A DNA stretch of 64,000 nucleotides from Sinorhizobium terangae (GCF_029714365.1 NZ_CP121660.1:1798001-1862000); one strand, 5' to 3'. Counted from the first letter of the stretch, positions 48,363-59,568 are shown. A program made the numbers and translations. Notes: generated by a model not told the origin, from the letters alone.

Positions 48363-49142
48363 ATGAGAAACCGGATTCTGACATTGGCGCTCGTCTGCGC
48401 CGGACTGCTCTCTTCGACGGCGCAGGCAGCAGAGAAACTGAAGATCGGCACCGAGGGCGCTTATCCGCCCTTCAATTTCGTCGATTCCACCGGAAAGGTC
48501 GGCGGCTTCGACGTCGAGATCGGCCTTGCGCTTTGTGAGCGCATGAAGGTCGAATGCGAGGTCGTCGCCCAGGATTGGGACGGCATCATTCCGGGCCTGC
48601 TCGCCAAGAAATACGACATGATCATCGCCTCGATGTTCATCACCGAGGAACGCAAGAAGCAGGTGGCGTTCACCAACCCCTATTATCTTGCTGCAATGAC
48701 CCATGTGGCCCCGAAGGGCGCAGGACTCACCGAGTTCAGCAATGAGGCGTTCAAGGGCAAGGTGATCGGCGCCCAGTCCGGCACGACCCAGGCCGACTAT
48801 ATTGCCGCAGTCTATCCGGACGCGGAGATCAAACTCTATCCGACCCAGGACGAGGCAAATCTCGACATGGTCAACGGCCGTCTCGACCTGCAGGTCGGCG
48901 ACATGCTGCCGATGCTCGATTGGGTCACCAAGAACGAAGACGGCAAGGGCTGCTGCGAACTCATCGGCGAGCCGATCACCGACAAGAAGTTCGTCGGCGA
49001 CGGCGTCGGCATCGCGGTGCGGCAGGAGGACAACGACCTGCGCGAGAAGCTCAACAAGGCGCTCGAAGAAATCCGCGCCGACGGCACCTATCAGAAAATC
49101 AACGACAAGTACTTCACTATCGACGTCTATACGATGAAGTGA
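48363..49142 (+). CDS. Amino-acid ABC transporter substrate-binding protein
   Basis: A 259-residue periplasmic protein of SBP family 3. The signal peptide is MRNRILTLALVCAGLLSSTA, processed after QAA. The mature protein starts EKLKIGTEGAYPPFNFVDST, then VGGFDVEIGLALCERMKVEC and DWDGIIPGLLAKKYDMIIAS, the family signature; VGDGVGIAVRQEDNDLREKL lies in the second lobe. Lysine/arginine/ornithine- or opine-type ligands are typical of this subgroup. No permease or ATPase gene is adjacent, so it depends on components encoded elsewhere. AAGGGGAACC precedes the ATG. Confidence 0.93.
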   Translation: MRNRILTLALVCAGLLSSTAQAAEKLKIGTEGAYPPFNFVDSTGKVGGFDVEIGLALCERMKVECEVVAQDWDGIIPGLLAKKYDMIIASMFITEERKKQVAFTNPYYLAAMTHVAPKGAGLTEFSNEAFKGKVIGAQSGTTQADYIAAVYPDAEIKLYPTQDEANLDMVNGRLDLQVGDMLPMLDWVTKNEDGKGCCELIGEPITDKKFVGDGVGIAVRQEDNDLREKLNKALEEIRADGTYQKINDKYFTIDVYTMK

Positions 49143-49163
49143 CCAGCCGGCAGGCTGCGACTT

Positions 49164-49213
49164 AGAGCGGGTTGAGGAAAAGTGTGAGCGGTTTTCCGCC
49201 CGCATCCCGCTCT
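49164..49213. repeat. AGAGCGGG palindromic repeat
   Basis: AGAGCGGG (49164-49171) and CCCGCTCT (49206-49213) enclose an inner GAGCGGTTTTCCGCCCGC hairpin. It follows the binding-protein stop by 21 bases and may end that transcript. Confidence 0.7.
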
Positions 49214-49228
49214 AACTTATTAGAATCG

Positions 49229-49274
49229 ATCACGTTTATGACTCTAGGTCGATTCGACCTAAAGTTATCGTGAT
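49229..49274. repeat. ATCACG...CGTGAT nested palindrome
   Basis: Outer arms ATCACG (49229) and CGTGAT (49269-49274) surround a perfect AGGTCGA/TCGACCT inner stem (49246-49260). It directly follows the AGAGCGGG repeat. These two and the mosaic copy at 49379 fill most of the gap 49143-49498. Confidence 0.7.
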
Positions 49275-49378
49275 TTAAAACGCCGGTTGCCGCTTGCGCG
49301 GTGGCCGGCTTTTTCATTTCCGGCGGCATCACCGACGCTTGCCCATGGCTGACGTTGCGGTAAATCTCTGCGAACGAC

Positions 49379-49478
49379 CTACAGCGCCGCGCGTCTTAAA
49401 AGACGCGCGGCGCTGTAGAACTTTGAATTGCTGCATGTTTTTATCCTTACATCGGCGACGATCTAACGAAACATGCAG
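49379..49478. repeat. Rhizobial intergenic mosaic repeat (CTACAGCG family)
   Basis: CTACAGCGCCGCGCGTCTT and its near-complement up to CGCTGTAG (about 49419) form a stem of about 18 bases. The CTGCATG and CATGCAG pair follows (49431-49478). It ends 21 bases before the SDR start. Confidence 0.85.
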
Positions 49479-49498
49479 TAGCGACGAACGAGGAAGCC

Positions 49499-50248
49499 AT
49501 GTTTGATCTCAACGGCAAGACCGCACTGGTGACTGGCGGCGGGCGTGGGCTCGGCCTTGAAATGGCGAAGGCTCTTGCACGGGCCGGCGCCTGGACCGTG
49601 ATCAACGGCCGCAATCTCGATCGCCTCGAGGAGACGAGGACCAGGCTTGCCGATGACGGCATCACCGTCGCGGTGGCGCCGGGCGACATTACGCGGGATG
49701 TCGACGCCATTCTCGTCGATGCCACCGCAAAGACCGGGGCGCTCGACATCCTGATCCATGCCGTCGGCGAGCGGGATCGCCGCAGCACGGAGGCGATGGA
49801 GCCGTACGAGTTCGCAGCGCTCCTCAATACCGATCTCACGGCAGCTTACGCCATGGCGAAGGCGGCATTGCCTTATCTTACGCAGTCCACCGCCGGCCGG
49901 CTCATCTTCGTCACCTCGATCGCCGCCTTCGCCGCACGCTCCGGAGATCCGGCCTACACGGCGGCCAAGGGCGGGCTTTCCGCGCTGACGCGGTCGCTCG
50001 CCGTCGAACTCGGCGCCGACAACCTGACCGTCAACGCCATTGCGCCTGGCTGGTTTGCGACCGAGACCAACGCACATCTCGCCGCCGACCCAGCGCTCAA
50101 GGCCTTCGTCGATGTTCGCATCCCGCTGAAACGCTGGGGACGACCGGAAGAAATCGCCCCGGCCGCCGTCTTCCTCGCCTCGCCAGCCGCAAGCTTCGTC
50201 AACGGCATCACGCTCACCGTCGATGGCGGCATGACGGTGCAGATGTGA
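49499..50248 (+). CDS. SDR-family oxidoreductase
   Basis: A 249-residue short-chain dehydrogenase: cofactor site TALVTGGGRGLGLEMAKAL (about residues 8-26), HAVGERD in the place of the usual NNAG, catalytic TSIAAFAARSGDPAYTAAKG (serine, tyrosine, lysine about 140-157) and NAIAPGWFATETN. The C-terminal end is ITLTVDGGMTVQM. Gluconate 5-dehydrogenase-like enzymes have this layout, but the altered NNAG motif makes the subfamily uncertain. A mosaic repeat lies directly upstream, and GAGGAAGCC precedes the ATG. Confidence 0.9.
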   Translation: MFDLNGKTALVTGGGRGLGLEMAKALARAGAWTVINGRNLDRLEETRTRLADDGITVAVAPGDITRDVDAILVDATAKTGALDILIHAVGERDRRSTEAMEPYEFAALLNTDLTAAYAMAKAALPYLTQSTAGRLIFVTSIAAFAARSGDPAYTAAKGGLSALTRSLAVELGADNLTVNAIAPGWFATETNAHLAADPALKAFVDVRIPLKRWGRPEEIAPAAVFLASPAASFVNGITLTVDGGMTVQM

Positions 50249-50324
50249 TGGGCCGATCAAAGCGGGAGCCGGTTCTGATCGGGCCGTTGCGGCGCATATC
50301 CGAGTTTTCCACAAGGAGGCACCC

Positions 50325-50518
50325 CCCCCTCTGCCCTGCCGGGCATCTCCCCCACAAGCGGGAGAACGGCAAGCGGCAACCTCTCGTTCAAGCAATTGCC
50401 TTTTACTCCACTGCCAAACTTTGTGGCTACGGCATTTTCGAGTTCACTGTCGGGCAGGGCTTTGCTACTGGCCGATCCCCCCCTTTTTGGGGGAGATGCC
50501 CTGCCGGGCAGAGGGGGT
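50325..50518. repeat. MITE-like element of the CCCCCCTCTGCC family, about 194 bases
   Basis: The left end CCCCCCTCTGCC (50325 on) and inner GGGCATCTCCCCC are repeated in inverted order at the right end (GGGGGAGATGCCC, then GGCAGAGGGGG ending 50518), giving terminal inverted repeats of about 29 bases with a divergent centre. No coding capacity. It occupies most of the 50249-50532 gap. Confidence 0.8.
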
Positions 50519-50532
50519 TATCAACCCGTCCC

Positions 50533-51429
50533 CTATCCCGCCGTCGCCTCCTCGTTGCCGCGCAGCAGGCGGATCAGGGCAGAAAAATCCTCGCCGCCGT
50601 GGCCGAGCTTTTCGAACAGGCTGTAGAGCTGCGCCGCTTGTGCCCCCATCGGGGTCGCAGCGCCGCTGGCGCTTGCGGCCTGCTGCGACAACTTCAGGTC
50701 CTTCAGCATCAGGCTTGCGGTGAAGCCGGGCTTGTAGTCGTTGTTTGCGGGCGACGTCGGAACCGGGCCTGGAACCGGGCAATAGGTCGTCAGCGACCAG
50801 CATTGGCCAGACGAAGTGGAGGCGACGTCGAAGAGCGCCTGGTGTGATAGCCCCAGCCGCTCGGCAAGCACGAAAGCCTCGCAAACACCCGCCATCGAGA
50901 TGCCGAGAATCATGTTGTTGCAGATCTTCGCCGCCTGGCCGGCGCCGACATCGCCGCAATGGACGATCTTCTTGCCCATCGACTCGAGGATGTGCTTGCC
51001 GCGGGAAAAGGCGCCGTCGCTGCCGCCGACCATGAAGGTCAGCGTGCCGGCCGCGGCTCCCGCCGTGCCGCCGGAAACCGGCGCGTCGAGCGAGGGGCAG
51101 CCGGCCTTGTCGGCGAAGTCATGCACCTTTCGCGCGCTTTCGACATCGATCGTGGAGCTGTCAATGATGAGCGTACCCGGATCGACGAAACCGAGCAGTT
51201 CGTCCCAGACATAGAGGACATGCGTGCTTGCCGGCAGCATGGTGATGACACATTGCGCCTCGCGCACGGCTTGCGCGATCGAGCCAGCGACGGAAACGCC
51301 GGTCTTCGCCGCGGCATTGCGAGACGCTTCCGACAGGTCGAAGCCGGTGACGGCGTGGCCCGCCTTCACCAGATTGGCGGCCATCGGGCCGCCCATGTTG
51401 CCAAGCCCGATAAAGGCGATCTTCGTCAT
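50533..51429 (-). CDS. mmsB: 3-hydroxyisobutyrate dehydrogenase
   Basis: A 298-residue beta-hydroxyacid dehydrogenase that oxidises 3-hydroxyisobutyrate to methylmalonate semialdehyde with NAD. KIAFIGLGNMGGPMAANLVK is the cofactor site; DAPVSGGTAGAAAGTLTFMV is the substrate signature (about 118-137); the catalytic lysine is in GAGQAAKICNNMILGISMAG (about 170). GGAGGAGAGG precedes ATG 51429. It is the last of three genes for valine breakdown on this strand. Confidence 0.94.
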   Translation of the reverse strand: MTKIAFIGLGNMGGPMAANLVKAGHAVTGFDLSEASRNAAAKTGVSVAGSIAQAVREAQCVITMLPASTHVLYVWDELLGFVDPGTLIIDSSTIDVESARKVHDFADKAGCPSLDAPVSGGTAGAAAGTLTFMVGGSDGAFSRGKHILESMGKKIVHCGDVGAGQAAKICNNMILGISMAGVCEAFVLAERLGLSHQALFDVASTSSGQCWSLTTYCPVPGPVPTSPANNDYKPGFTASLMLKDLKLSQQAASASGAATPMGAQAAQLYSLFEKLGHGGEDFSALIRLLRGNEEATAG

Positions 51430-51474
51430 GTGCCTCTCCTCCTGCACCTGCGTGTTTTCGTCTGATGGCTGTCT

Positions 51475-52536
51475 TCACCCGAAGAGCGGCGCACCGTCGT
51501 GCGTCTCGAACCGCGCGAGCACCTGTGGCGTCACCTCCGAGAGCCCGACCGACCATTTCGGATTGCGATCCTTGTCGATCACCGCAGCCCGCACACCTTC
51601 GTAGAAATCCGGATTGGAGAGCATGCCGATTGTGGCGGCATATTCCCGCTCGAGGCACTCGTTGAGCGAGGCGCTCGCGCGCCCCGCCCGCAACAGCGAG
51701 AGCGTCAATTTCAGGCTGATCGCGGAGCGCGTCCGCAGCATTTGCAAGGTCTCGAGCGCAAAATCCGAGCCGTCGCGTCCGAGCGCGTCCAGAATTTCTT
51801 CAACCGTGTCGAAGGCAAAGCAGCGGTCGATCAGCGCAAAATGGTCGTGCAACGGTGACGCGGGCGGCTCGCCGGAAACGCTGCGGATCGCGGCGGAAAT
51901 ATCATCCGCCTTCGCCGAAGCAGGAAGCGTTGCGAGCGCGGTGATCAGGTCGCCGAGCCTGTCCGTCGGAACAAAACTGTCGGCAAGGCGCGCGTGGATC
52001 GCGTTCGCCGCGCCGATGTCGCGTCCGGTGAGCCCGATATAGGTGCCGAATTCGCCGGGCGCGTGCGGCAGGAGCCAGGTCGCGCCGACATCGGTGAAAT
52101 AGCCGATTCCCGTCTCCGGCATGGCAAGCCGCGTCCTCTCCGTGACGATACGATGGCTGCCGTGGGCGGAAACACCGACACCGCCGCCCATGACGATGCC
52201 ATCCATGATAGCAATATAGGGCTTGGAATAGGCCGAAATTCGGCTGTTGACCACGAATTCCTCGCGCCAGAATTGCGCGCCTTCCTCCGGCCGCTCGCGA
52301 CCGCTCTCGTAGATCATGCGGATGTCGCCGCCGGCGCAAAGCCCACGCTCGCCTTCGCCGCTGACAAGCACCGCGGCGACCGCCGGGTCGCCCTCGAAAT
52401 CGGTTAGCGCCGCGTCGATCATGCGGATCATCGGCAGGTTGAGGCTGTTCAGCGCACGCGGCCGGTTGAGCCGGAGCCTGCCGATCGCGCCGTGGCGCTC
52501 GACGATGACTTCCGGTTGAGCGGTCTGCATCTCCAT
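51475..52536 (-). CDS. 3-hydroxyisobutyryl-CoA hydrolase (enoyl-CoA hydratase/isomerase fold)
   Basis: A 353-residue crotonase-fold protein of the ECH_2/HIBCH group. LNRPRALNSLNLPMIRMIDA, then the oxyanion hole GLCAGGDIRMIYESG (about 66-80), KPYIAIMDGIVMGGGVGVSA and the catalytic glutamates around AMPETGIGYFTDVGATWLLP. The long C-terminal region (ECLEREYAATIGMLSNPDFY, EGVRAAVIDKDRNPKW) distinguishes HIBCH from hydratases. It releases 3-hydroxyisobutyrate from its CoA ester, feeding MmsB. GGAAGGA precedes the ATG; 12 bases separate it from the acyl-CoA dehydrogenase gene. Confidence 0.93.
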   Translation of the reverse strand: MEMQTAQPEVIVERHGAIGRLRLNRPRALNSLNLPMIRMIDAALTDFEGDPAVAAVLVSGEGERGLCAGGDIRMIYESGRERPEEGAQFWREEFVVNSRISAYSKPYIAIMDGIVMGGGVGVSAHGSHRIVTERTRLAMPETGIGYFTDVGATWLLPHAPGEFGTYIGLTGRDIGAANAIHARLADSFVPTDRLGDLITALATLPASAKADDISAAIRSVSGEPPASPLHDHFALIDRCFAFDTVEEILDALGRDGSDFALETLQMLRTRSAISLKLTLSLLRAGRASASLNECLEREYAATIGMLSNPDFYEGVRAAVIDKDRNPKWSVGLSEVTPQVLARFETHDGAPLFG

Positions 52537-52548
52537 GAAATATCCTTC

Positions 52549-53691
52549 CTACTTCCGTCCCATGATCGCGCGGGCGACGATCAGCCGCATAATCTCGTTG
52601 GTGCCTTCGAGTATCTGGTGCACGCGCAGGTCGCGGACAATCTTCTCGACGCCGTAATCGGCGAGATAGCCGTAGCCGCCGTGGAGCTGCAGCGCGTCAT
52701 CGGCGACCGCAAAGCAGCGATCGGTGACGAAGCGCTTGGCCATGGCGCAGAGCTTGGTCGCTTCCGGATCTCCGGCGTCGAGCGCGGCAGCCGCCCGCCA
52801 GAGGAAGGTGCGGGCAATCTCGAGATCGGTCGCCATGTCGGCCAAGCGGAACTGCAGCGCCTGGAATTCGCCGATCGCCTTTCCAAAGGCGCGCCGCTCC
52901 TGGACATAGGCAAGCGCCTTGTCGAAAGCAGCCTGCGCGCCACCGAGAGAGGCGGCGGCGATGTTCAGCCGGCCGCCGTCGAGCCCGGCCATGGCGATCC
53001 GGAAACCCTCGCCCTCCGCTCCCAGCCGGTTTGCAGCCGGAACGCGGACATTGTCAAGCATCACGGCGCGGGTCGGCTGGGCATGCCAGCCCATCTTCTT
53101 CTCGTTGACGCCGAAGCTCAGACCGGGCGCTTCCTTGTCGACGACAAACGCCGAAATGCCCTTCGGGCCCTCGTCGCCGGTACGCGCCATGACGATATAA
53201 AGGCCGGACTCGCCGGCACCGGAGATGAACTGCTTCTGGCCGGTCAGCACATAGCTATCACCCTCGCGCACCGCCTTGGTCTTTAGCGCCGCCGCGTCCG
53301 AGCCGGAGCCGGGTTCGGTCAGGCAATAGCTCGCCAGCGTCTCCATGGTGAGGAGCTGTGGCAACAGCCGCTGCCGCTGTTCGTCGGTGCCATAGCGGTC
53401 GATCATGCCGGCGCACATGTTGTGGATCGAGACGAAGGACGCGACTGCCGGGCAGCCCGTCGCCAGCGCCTCGATGATCATCGCCGCGTCGAGACGCGTG
53501 AGCCCCGTGCCGCCGACGTCATCACGGACATAGATGCCGGCCATCCCGAGCGCCGCCGCAGCGCGAAGCTTGTCGATCGGAAAGTGCTTCTGCTGGTCCC
53601 AGTCGATGGCATTGGGCGAGAGTTCGTCCCGGGCAAAATCGAGCGCCATCGCGCGGATGGCCTCCTGTTCCTCCGACAGGCGAAAATCCAT
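52549..53691 (-). CDS. Acyl-CoA dehydrogenase, probable isobutyryl-CoA dehydrogenase
   Basis: A 380-residue FAD enzyme. MDFRLSEEQEAIRAMALDFA opens the helical N-domain, YCLTEPGSGSDAAALKTKAV is the FAD-binding beta domain, and the C-domain has AFGKAIGEFQALQFRLADMA and the catalytic-base region ALQLHGGYGYLADYGVEKIV with RVHQILEGTNEIMRLIVARA. The neighbours for 3-hydroxyisobutyryl-CoA hydrolysis and oxidation point to isobutyryl-CoA as the substrate. ATG 53691 has GGGAGGG eight bases away; ATG 53697 is too near it. Confidence 0.93.
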   Translation of the reverse strand: MDFRLSEEQEAIRAMALDFARDELSPNAIDWDQQKHFPIDKLRAAAALGMAGIYVRDDVGGTGLTRLDAAMIIEALATGCPAVASFVSIHNMCAGMIDRYGTDEQRQRLLPQLLTMETLASYCLTEPGSGSDAAALKTKAVREGDSYVLTGQKQFISGAGESGLYIVMARTGDEGPKGISAFVVDKEAPGLSFGVNEKKMGWHAQPTRAVMLDNVRVPAANRLGAEGEGFRIAMAGLDGGRLNIAAASLGGAQAAFDKALAYVQERRAFGKAIGEFQALQFRLADMATDLEIARTFLWRAAAALDAGDPEATKLCAMAKRFVTDRCFAVADDALQLHGGYGYLADYGVEKIVRDLRVHQILEGTNEIMRLIVARAIMGRK

Positions 53692-53730
53692 ATGCATGCC
53701 CTCCCTGACCCGCATACTGACGATGTGGCG

Positions 53731-53833
53731 CACTGCATGTTTCCATAAATCGAAGGCGATTTATCGATAAAAACATGCAGCACTCAAAGTGCTACAGCGA
53801 CCTTTGCGCGTCTGAGAAGACGCGCGGCGCTGT
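53731..53833. repeat. Rhizobial intergenic mosaic repeat (CTACAGCG family), inverted
   Basis: CTGCATG (53731) and CATGCAG (about 53772-53778) form one stem; GCTACAGCGACC to CGCTGTAG (53789-53833) forms the second. Order and orientation are the reverse of the copy at 49379-49478. A separate CTCTGTTC/GAACAGAG hairpin lies at 53879-53900 near the 3' end of the regulator gene. Confidence 0.85.
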
Positions 53834-53908
53834 AGTTACACCAAATTTCGCACAGGCACAGACGCAACTTCTCACAGACTCTGTTCAAAAACGAACAGAG
53901 GGAAGGAT

Positions 53909-55327
53909 TCAACTCTCGCTTAGACGATACGGCAGAGAGCCGCGCATGTCATGGTCGACGATCAGCTTGCGTTTCAGCGGCGGCACGGCGCGGCTGGCGC
54001 ATTTGGTGCGCTCGCAGATGCGGCAGGAGATGCCGATCGGATCGAAAGCAGTGCGGTTGCCGAGGTCCATGTCGTCGGCATAAACGAAGGCGTCGGCATA
54101 GGAGATCTCGCAGCCGAGCGCGAGCGCGTAGCGCGGATGGTTGGCACGGTAACCGCCGCCGCCCTTGGTGATCTGGGTGGCGAGGCAGAGATAGCGCACG
54201 CCATCCGGCGTTTCGGCGAGCTGGCGAATGATCCGCCCCGGCGTCTCGAAAGCCTGATGTACGTTCCAGAGCGGACAGGCCGCGCCGAAGCGGGCGAATT
54301 GCAGCTTGGCGGCGCTGTGGCGCTTGGTGATGTTGCCGGCCCGGTCGATCCGCGCAAAGAAGATCGGGATCCCCTTCTGCCCGGGGCGCTGCAGGGTCGA
54401 GAGCCGATGGCAGACCTGCTCCAGCGAAGCTCCGAACCGGGCAGCAAGCAACTCGATGTCGTGCCGCAATTCGCGCGCCGCCTTGAGGAAATGCTGGTAC
54501 GGCAGGATCAGGGCCCCGGCGAAATAGTTCTGTAGGCCGAGCCGGCAGATTTCGTAGGCCTCCTCGGTGCGGAAGCCTGCACTTCCGACGATCCGGTCGA
54601 TCTCCTCGCGAGCATGGAACTGGGCGATCTGCAGCGCCAGTTGAAAATCACGCGTGGGCGCCGGCGCGTATGGGTTCAGCGTCAGGATGCGGGCACGCGG
54701 ATCGAAGCGGCGGATCGCCTCGTCGCCCGCGACGCCGCGCACGACGCGCACGCCATGGCGCTGCTCGAGGTGCGCCGCGAGCGCCGTGTGATTGTCCCCC
54801 TCCCCGAGACCGAGTTCGGCGGCGAGCGTTTCGGCGAGCGTGTCGATCTCATGAATGTAGTTGTCGACGAAGTGGAAGAAGTCGCGTACCTCCTCGTAAG
54901 GCGTCGTCTCGACGAAGGAGGCGCCGCGGCCGATCGTGTCGTCGATGCTGGCAAGCTGTTCGCTGTTGCGGCGATAGGCCTGATGGCAGGTGATCAGCGC
55001 ATGCGCGAGGCCAGGGGCGTTCTGGGCGACGAGCTTCAACTCCTGCAAACTCGGCGAATAGGTTTCGAACAACGGATCGTTCAGCGCCTCCGACAGGGCC
55101 GACAGGAGCCGGTCGCCCTCCCCTGTCGAGAGTTCCGCGATGTCGATCTGAAACTTCTCCGCAAGTGCCAGCAGCACCGCCGCCGAGACCGGCCGCTGAT
55201 TATTTTCGATCTGGTTCAGATAGCTCGTGGAGATCCCGATGCGCTCGGCGAACTGCCCTTGCGTCGCCCGGTTTGCTTCCCTGAGGTCGCGGACCTTTCG
55301 GCCGATATAGAGTTTGCCGATCGCCAT
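53909..55327 (-). CDS. Short-chain fatty acyl-CoA regulator (ScfR/PrpR/RamB type)
   Basis: A 472-residue XRE-family regulator. The helix-turn-helix is RKVRDLREANRATQGQFAER and IGISTSYLNQIENNQRPVSA (about 10-50). The middle has an IrrE/peptidase-like domain (GLQNYFAGALILPYQHFLKA), and the C-terminal DUF2083 domain ends with cysteines in GISCRICERTKCASRAVPP, a likely Fe-S or metal site. Related proteins control propionate, glyoxylate or acetate metabolism and sense short-chain acyl-CoA. It is divergent from pccB, and TTTGCAA-type sites lie between them. Confidence 0.94.
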   Translation of the reverse strand: MAIGKLYIGRKVRDLREANRATQGQFAERIGISTSYLNQIENNQRPVSAAVLLALAEKFQIDIAELSTGEGDRLLSALSEALNDPLFETYSPSLQELKLVAQNAPGLAHALITCHQAYRRNSEQLASIDDTIGRGASFVETTPYEEVRDFFHFVDNYIHEIDTLAETLAAELGLGEGDNHTALAAHLEQRHGVRVVRGVAGDEAIRRFDPRARILTLNPYAPAPTRDFQLALQIAQFHAREEIDRIVGSAGFRTEEAYEICRLGLQNYFAGALILPYQHFLKAARELRHDIELLAARFGASLEQVCHRLSTLQRPGQKGIPIFFARIDRAGNITKRHSAAKLQFARFGAACPLWNVHQAFETPGRIIRQLAETPDGVRYLCLATQITKGGGGYRANHPRYALALGCEISYADAFVYADDMDLGNRTAFDPIGISCRICERTKCASRAVPPLKRKLIVDHDMRGSLPYRLSES

Positions 55328-55336
55328 GTTCGCAAC

Positions 55337-55349
55337 TTTGCAATTTGCA
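55337..55349. promoter_or_regulatory. TTTGCAA repeats, probable ScfR/PrpR-type operator
   Basis: TTTGCAA (55337-55343) is followed directly by TTTGCA (55344-55349), ten bases upstream of the regulator start. TTTGCAAA-like sites are the known targets of PrpR and RamB, so autoregulation and control of pccB are likely. Confidence 0.6.
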
Positions 55350-55486
55350 TTTCACGATTTTCTATATTCCACATTCGCACATGATCGGGCGTTTTACCAC
55401 CCGACCTTCGACGCTATTGCGAAGCCTCAATCGCCTCTGCACAATCGAGCAAAAGCTCGGCGAGAAAGACTTTCGGGAGGAGACAC

Positions 55487-57019
55487 ATGCGCGCCATACT
55501 GGAACAGGTGGAGGCCCGCCGCGCACAGGCACGCGCCGGCGGCGGCGAGCGCCGCGTCGACGCGCAGCACGGCAAGGGCAAGCTGACTGCGCGCGAGCGC
55601 ATCGATGTGCTGCTCGACGAAGATTCCTTCGAAGAATACGACATGTATGTCACGCATCGCTGCGTCGATTTCGGCATGGCCGAGCAGAAGATTGCCGGCG
55701 ATGGCGTCGTCACCGGCTGGGGCACGATCAACGGCCGCCAGGTCTATGTCTTTTCCCAGGATTTCACCGTGCTCGGCGGCTCGCTCTCCGAGACCCATGC
55801 GGAGAAGATCTGCAAGATCATGGACATGGCAGCGAAGAACGGCGCGCCCGTGATCGGCCTCAACGATTCCGGCGGTGCCCGCATCCAGGAGGGCGTGGCC
55901 TCGCTCGCCGGTTATGCGGAAGTCTTCCGCCGCAATGCGGAAGTCTCGGGCGTCATTCCGCAGATCTCGGTAATCATGGGGCCGTGTGCCGGTGGCGCGG
56001 TCTATTCGCCGGCGATGACCGACTTCATCTTCATGGTGCGCGACAGTTCCTACATGTTCGTGACCGGACCGGATGTGGTGAAGACGGTGACGAACGAGAT
56101 CGTCACCGCGGAAGAGCTGGGTGGCGCCCGCACCCATACGACGAAATCCTCGGTCGCCGACGGCGCCTATGAGAACGACGTCGAGGCGCTGGAACATGTG
56201 CGCCTGCTCTTCGACTTCCTGCCGCTCAACAACCGCGAAAAGCCGCCGGTCCGGCCCTTCCACGACGACCCGGCGCGCGTCGAGATGCGTCTCGACAGCC
56301 TGATCCCCGATAGTGCTGCCAAGCCCTACGACATGAAGGAATTGATATTGGCGCTTGCCGACGAAGGCGACTTCTTCGAGCTTCAGGCGAGCTTTGCCCG
56401 CAATATTGTCACGGGCTTCATACGCCTCGAGGGTCAGACTGTCGGCGTCGTCGCCAACCAGCCGATGGTGCTCGCCGGCTGCCTCGACATCGATTCCTCC
56501 CGCAAGGCCGCCCGCTTCGTCCGCTTCTGCGACGCGTTCTCGATCCCGATCCTGACGCTCGTCGACGTCCCGGGCTTCCTGCCGGGCACGAGCCAGGAAT
56601 ATGGCGGGGTCATCAAGCATGGCGCCAAGCTGCTCTTTGCCTATAGCCAGGCGACGGTACCGATGGTGACCCTTATCACCCGCAAGGCCTATGGCGGTGC
56701 CTATGACGTCATGGCTTCGAAACACATCGGCGCCGACGTCAATTATGCCTGGCCGACGGCGGAAATCGCCGTCATGGGCGCCAAGGGTGCGACCGAAATC
56801 CTCTACCGCTCCGAGCTCGGCGATCCGGAAAAGATCGCCGCCCGCACGAAGGAATACGAGGAGCGCTTCGCCAATCCCTTCGTCGCCGCCGAACGCGGCT
56901 TCATCGACGAGGTGATCATGCCGCACTCGTCGCGCCGCCGCATCGCGCGCGCTTTCGCGTCGCTCCGCAACAAGCAGGTGGAAACACGCTGGCGCAAGCA
57001 CGACACGATTCCGCTCTAA
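55487..57019 (+). CDS. pccB: Propionyl-CoA carboxylase, beta (carboxyltransferase) subunit
   Basis: A 510-residue carboxyltransferase that moves carboxylate from biotin to propionyl-CoA, giving methylmalonyl-Co[21 protein letters not shown] starts the N-terminal half, [20 protein letters not shown] forms an acyl-CoA oxyanion site, and the C-terminal half has [20 protein letters not shown] and [30 protein letters not shown] precedes the ATG. It is the first gene of the operon pccB-small membrane protein-pccA-mutase, divergent from its probable regulator. Confidence 0.97.
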   Translation: MRAILEQVEARRAQARAGGGERRVDAQHGKGKLTARERIDVLLDEDSFEEYDMYVTHRCVDFGMAEQKIAGDGVVTGWGTINGRQVYVFSQDFTVLGGSLSETHAEKICKIMDMAAKNGAPVIGLNDSGGARIQEGVASLAGYAEVFRRNAEVSGVIPQISVIMGPCAGGAVYSPAMTDFIFMVRDSSYMFVTGPDVVKTVTNEIVTAEELGGARTHTTKSSVADGAYENDVEALEHVRLLFDFLPLNNREKPPVRPFHDDPARVEMRLDSLIPDSAAKPYDMKELILALADEGDFFELQASFARNIVTGFIRLEGQTVGVVANQPMVLAGCLDIDSSRKAARFVRFCDAFSIPILTLVDVPGFLPGTSQEYGGVIKHGAKLLFAYSQATVPMVTLITRKAYGGAYDVMASKHIGADVNYAWPTAEIAVMGAKGATEILYRSELGDPEKIAARTKEYEERFANPFVAAERGFIDEVIMPHSSRRRIARAFASLRNKQVETRWRKHDTIPL

Positions 57020-57031
57020 GCGAGGCACGCC

Positions 57032-57322
57032 ATGAAATCGGAGCCGGGCCCCGTTATGACGCCTGAGGCAGCGCGCAGCGATCACTCGCAGATGCTGCGC
57101 TATCTGGCGACGAACGCCCTTTACGGCGTGCTCGTTGGCGCCGCGAGCGCGGGCGCGCTGATCTGGCTGAATATCGGCGCGGTCGGCACCCATATCGCGC
57201 GCTCGGCAAACCCGCTGCTTGCGGCGGCCATGGTGGTTGCCCCCTTCGCCTTCCTCTTCGGCGGCGCGGTTGCGGCCTCCTCCATCGCGCTTCTACCCTA
57301 CCGGCGAAAGTTCAGGCGCTGA
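57032..57322 (+). CDS. Small membrane protein between pccB and pccA
   Basis: A 96-residue protein with two membrane helices, YGVLVGAASAGALIWLNIG (about 32-50) and LLAAAMVVAPFAFLFGGAVA (about 62-81), and a basic C-terminus (LLPYRRKFRR). It starts 12 bases after pccB and ends 30 bases before pccA, in the same operon. It has no domain I can name. The position suggests a link to acyl-CoA metabolism or membrane placement, but nothing in the sequence shows this. Confidence 0.75.
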   Translation: MKSEPGPVMTPEAARSDHSQMLRYLATNALYGVLVGAASAGALIWLNIGAVGTHIARSANPLLAAAMVVAPFAFLFGGAVAASSIALLPYRRKFRR

Positions 57323-57352
57323 CGCGACAGAAAGGATTTGAGAGAGAAACGC

Positions 57353-59356
<2,004 letters not shown>

Positions 59357-59388
59357 TGGCGGCGGAACTCCCCGAGGGAGCGTTGATA

Positions 59389-59533
59389 CCCCCCTCTGCC
59401 CTGCCGGGCATCTCCCCCACAAGGGGGGAGATCGGCAAGACGCAGGCTCCGCACTCCCTCTCTTCGACAACAGTAACCTCGTTGCATAGGGTAGGAGTGG
59501 GGCAGGACGGCGCCTCTGCCTGGCAGAGGGGGG
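59389..59533. repeat. MITE-like element of the CCCCCCTCTGCC family, 145 bases, inside the pcc operon
   Basis: CCCCCCTCTGCC (59389-59400) and GGCAGAGGGGGG (59522-59533) are perfect 12-base terminal inverted repeats. The left part (CTGCCGGGCATCTCCCCCAC) is shared with the copy at 50325. It lies between pccA and the mutase gene. Confidence 0.8.
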
Positions 59534-59568
59534 CCCCGCAAGCCCATGCGCTTTGAATGGAGCGGCCA

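Noticed and set aside
53879..53900. CTCTGTTC/GAACAGAG hairpin as a rho-independent terminator
   Set aside because: The stem is perfect but neither side has a T-tract, so it was not listed as a terminator.
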